From: Firmicutes bacterium UBA2530
GTDB taxonomy: Bacteria; Bacillota; Clostridia; Tissierellales; Sedimentibacteraceae
Assembly (NCBI GenBank): GCA_002340985.1
Contig: DDNC01000012.1
Location: 124,805 to 131,064, forward strand
DNA length: 6,260 bases
Direction: 5' to 3'
This document shows positions 6,222-6,260 of the stretch, in pieces. Made by a program: the position numbers and the translations under genes. Position 1 is the stretch's first letter; each line of letters begins with the position of its first letter. The notes under the pieces are model-generated. The model saw only the letters and a list, made by a program, of their open reading frames with translations. It was not told where the DNA came from and did not search any database.

Positions 6222-6260
6222 TTTTTAACTCCTCACTAATATATCGCATATATCCTGCAA
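6202..6260 (-). CDS. Probable C-terminus of a SigI-type sigma factor (partial)
   Basis: A minus-strand frame open from the right edge ends at a TGA (6202-6204), 20 nt inside rsgI. Its visible residues are AGYMRYISEELKNEGSNS. SigI sigma factors are encoded directly upstream of rsgI, often with overlapping ends, and commonly finish with a tyrosine-containing helix, which loosely fits. The other two minus frames stop slightly earlier (a TAA at 6225-6227 and a TAG at 6237-6239) and give less sigma-like ends. With only 18 codons visible the identity depends mostly on context. Confidence 0.4.
   Translation of the reverse strand, partial: AGYMRYISEELKNEGSNS
6229..6234 (-). promoter_or_regulatory. 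Ribosome binding site of rsgI, inside the predicted sigI end
   Basis: GAGGAG on the minus strand lies seven bases before the rsgI ATG (6219-6221) and fixes that start, which also gives the conserved RsgI N-terminus. If the 6202-6260 frame is the sigI end, this site lies within sigI coding sequence and rsgI translation would be coupled to it. No promoter is seen between 6222 and 6260. Confidence 0.75.

Overview
The window is AT-rich and every convincing gene lies on the minus strand. Small intergenic gaps, GGAGG-type ribosome binding sites, a SigI/RsgI-type anti-sigma gene and a sodium-pump decarboxylase gene pair all point to a low-GC Gram-positive anaerobe, most likely in Clostridia or Tissierellia. 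The species cannot be named from the sequence alone. There is no phage, insertion sequence, CRISPR array, tRNA or rRNA, and no gene-free stretch over 300 bases.

In the direction of transcription (high to low coordinates) the window has three units. (1) At the right edge, the probable last codons of a sigI-type sigma factor gene (6202-6260, partial) overlap the start of rsgI (5028-6221). RsgI is a membrane-spanning anti-sigma factor with an external sensor domain and a very charged Lys/Glu/Asn-rich tail. A strong intrinsic terminator (5001-5023) ends this unit. (2) Directly behind it, a promoter (4970-4998) with a short leader drives an ABC-F ATPase that acts on the ribosome (2994-4931). An 8-nt overlap couples that gene to a cation diffusion facilitator (1805-3001) with Mn-type metal-site residues and an apparently duplicated cytoplasmic domain. 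(3) After a 136-nt gap holding an extended -10 promoter with a palindrome on top of it (1719-1754), there is a biotin-dependent carboxyltransferase of the methylmalonyl-CoA decarboxylase alpha type (124-1668). The start of an OadG/MmdD-family membrane subunit follows (1-101, cut by the window edge).

Unit 3 is probably the 5' part of a membrane-bound, Na+-pumping methylmalonyl-CoA decarboxylase operon. Its biotin carrier and beta subunits would be expected beyond position 1. Unit 2 pairs ribosome maintenance with divalent-metal efflux, with no obvious pathway link. Unit 1 is a signalling module whose sigma factor lies mostly outside the window. I see no wholly new system. The most interesting points are the palindrome covering the decarboxylase promoter, the RsgI with an unusual tail and overlapping sigI end, and the duplicated C-terminal domain of the metal transporter.
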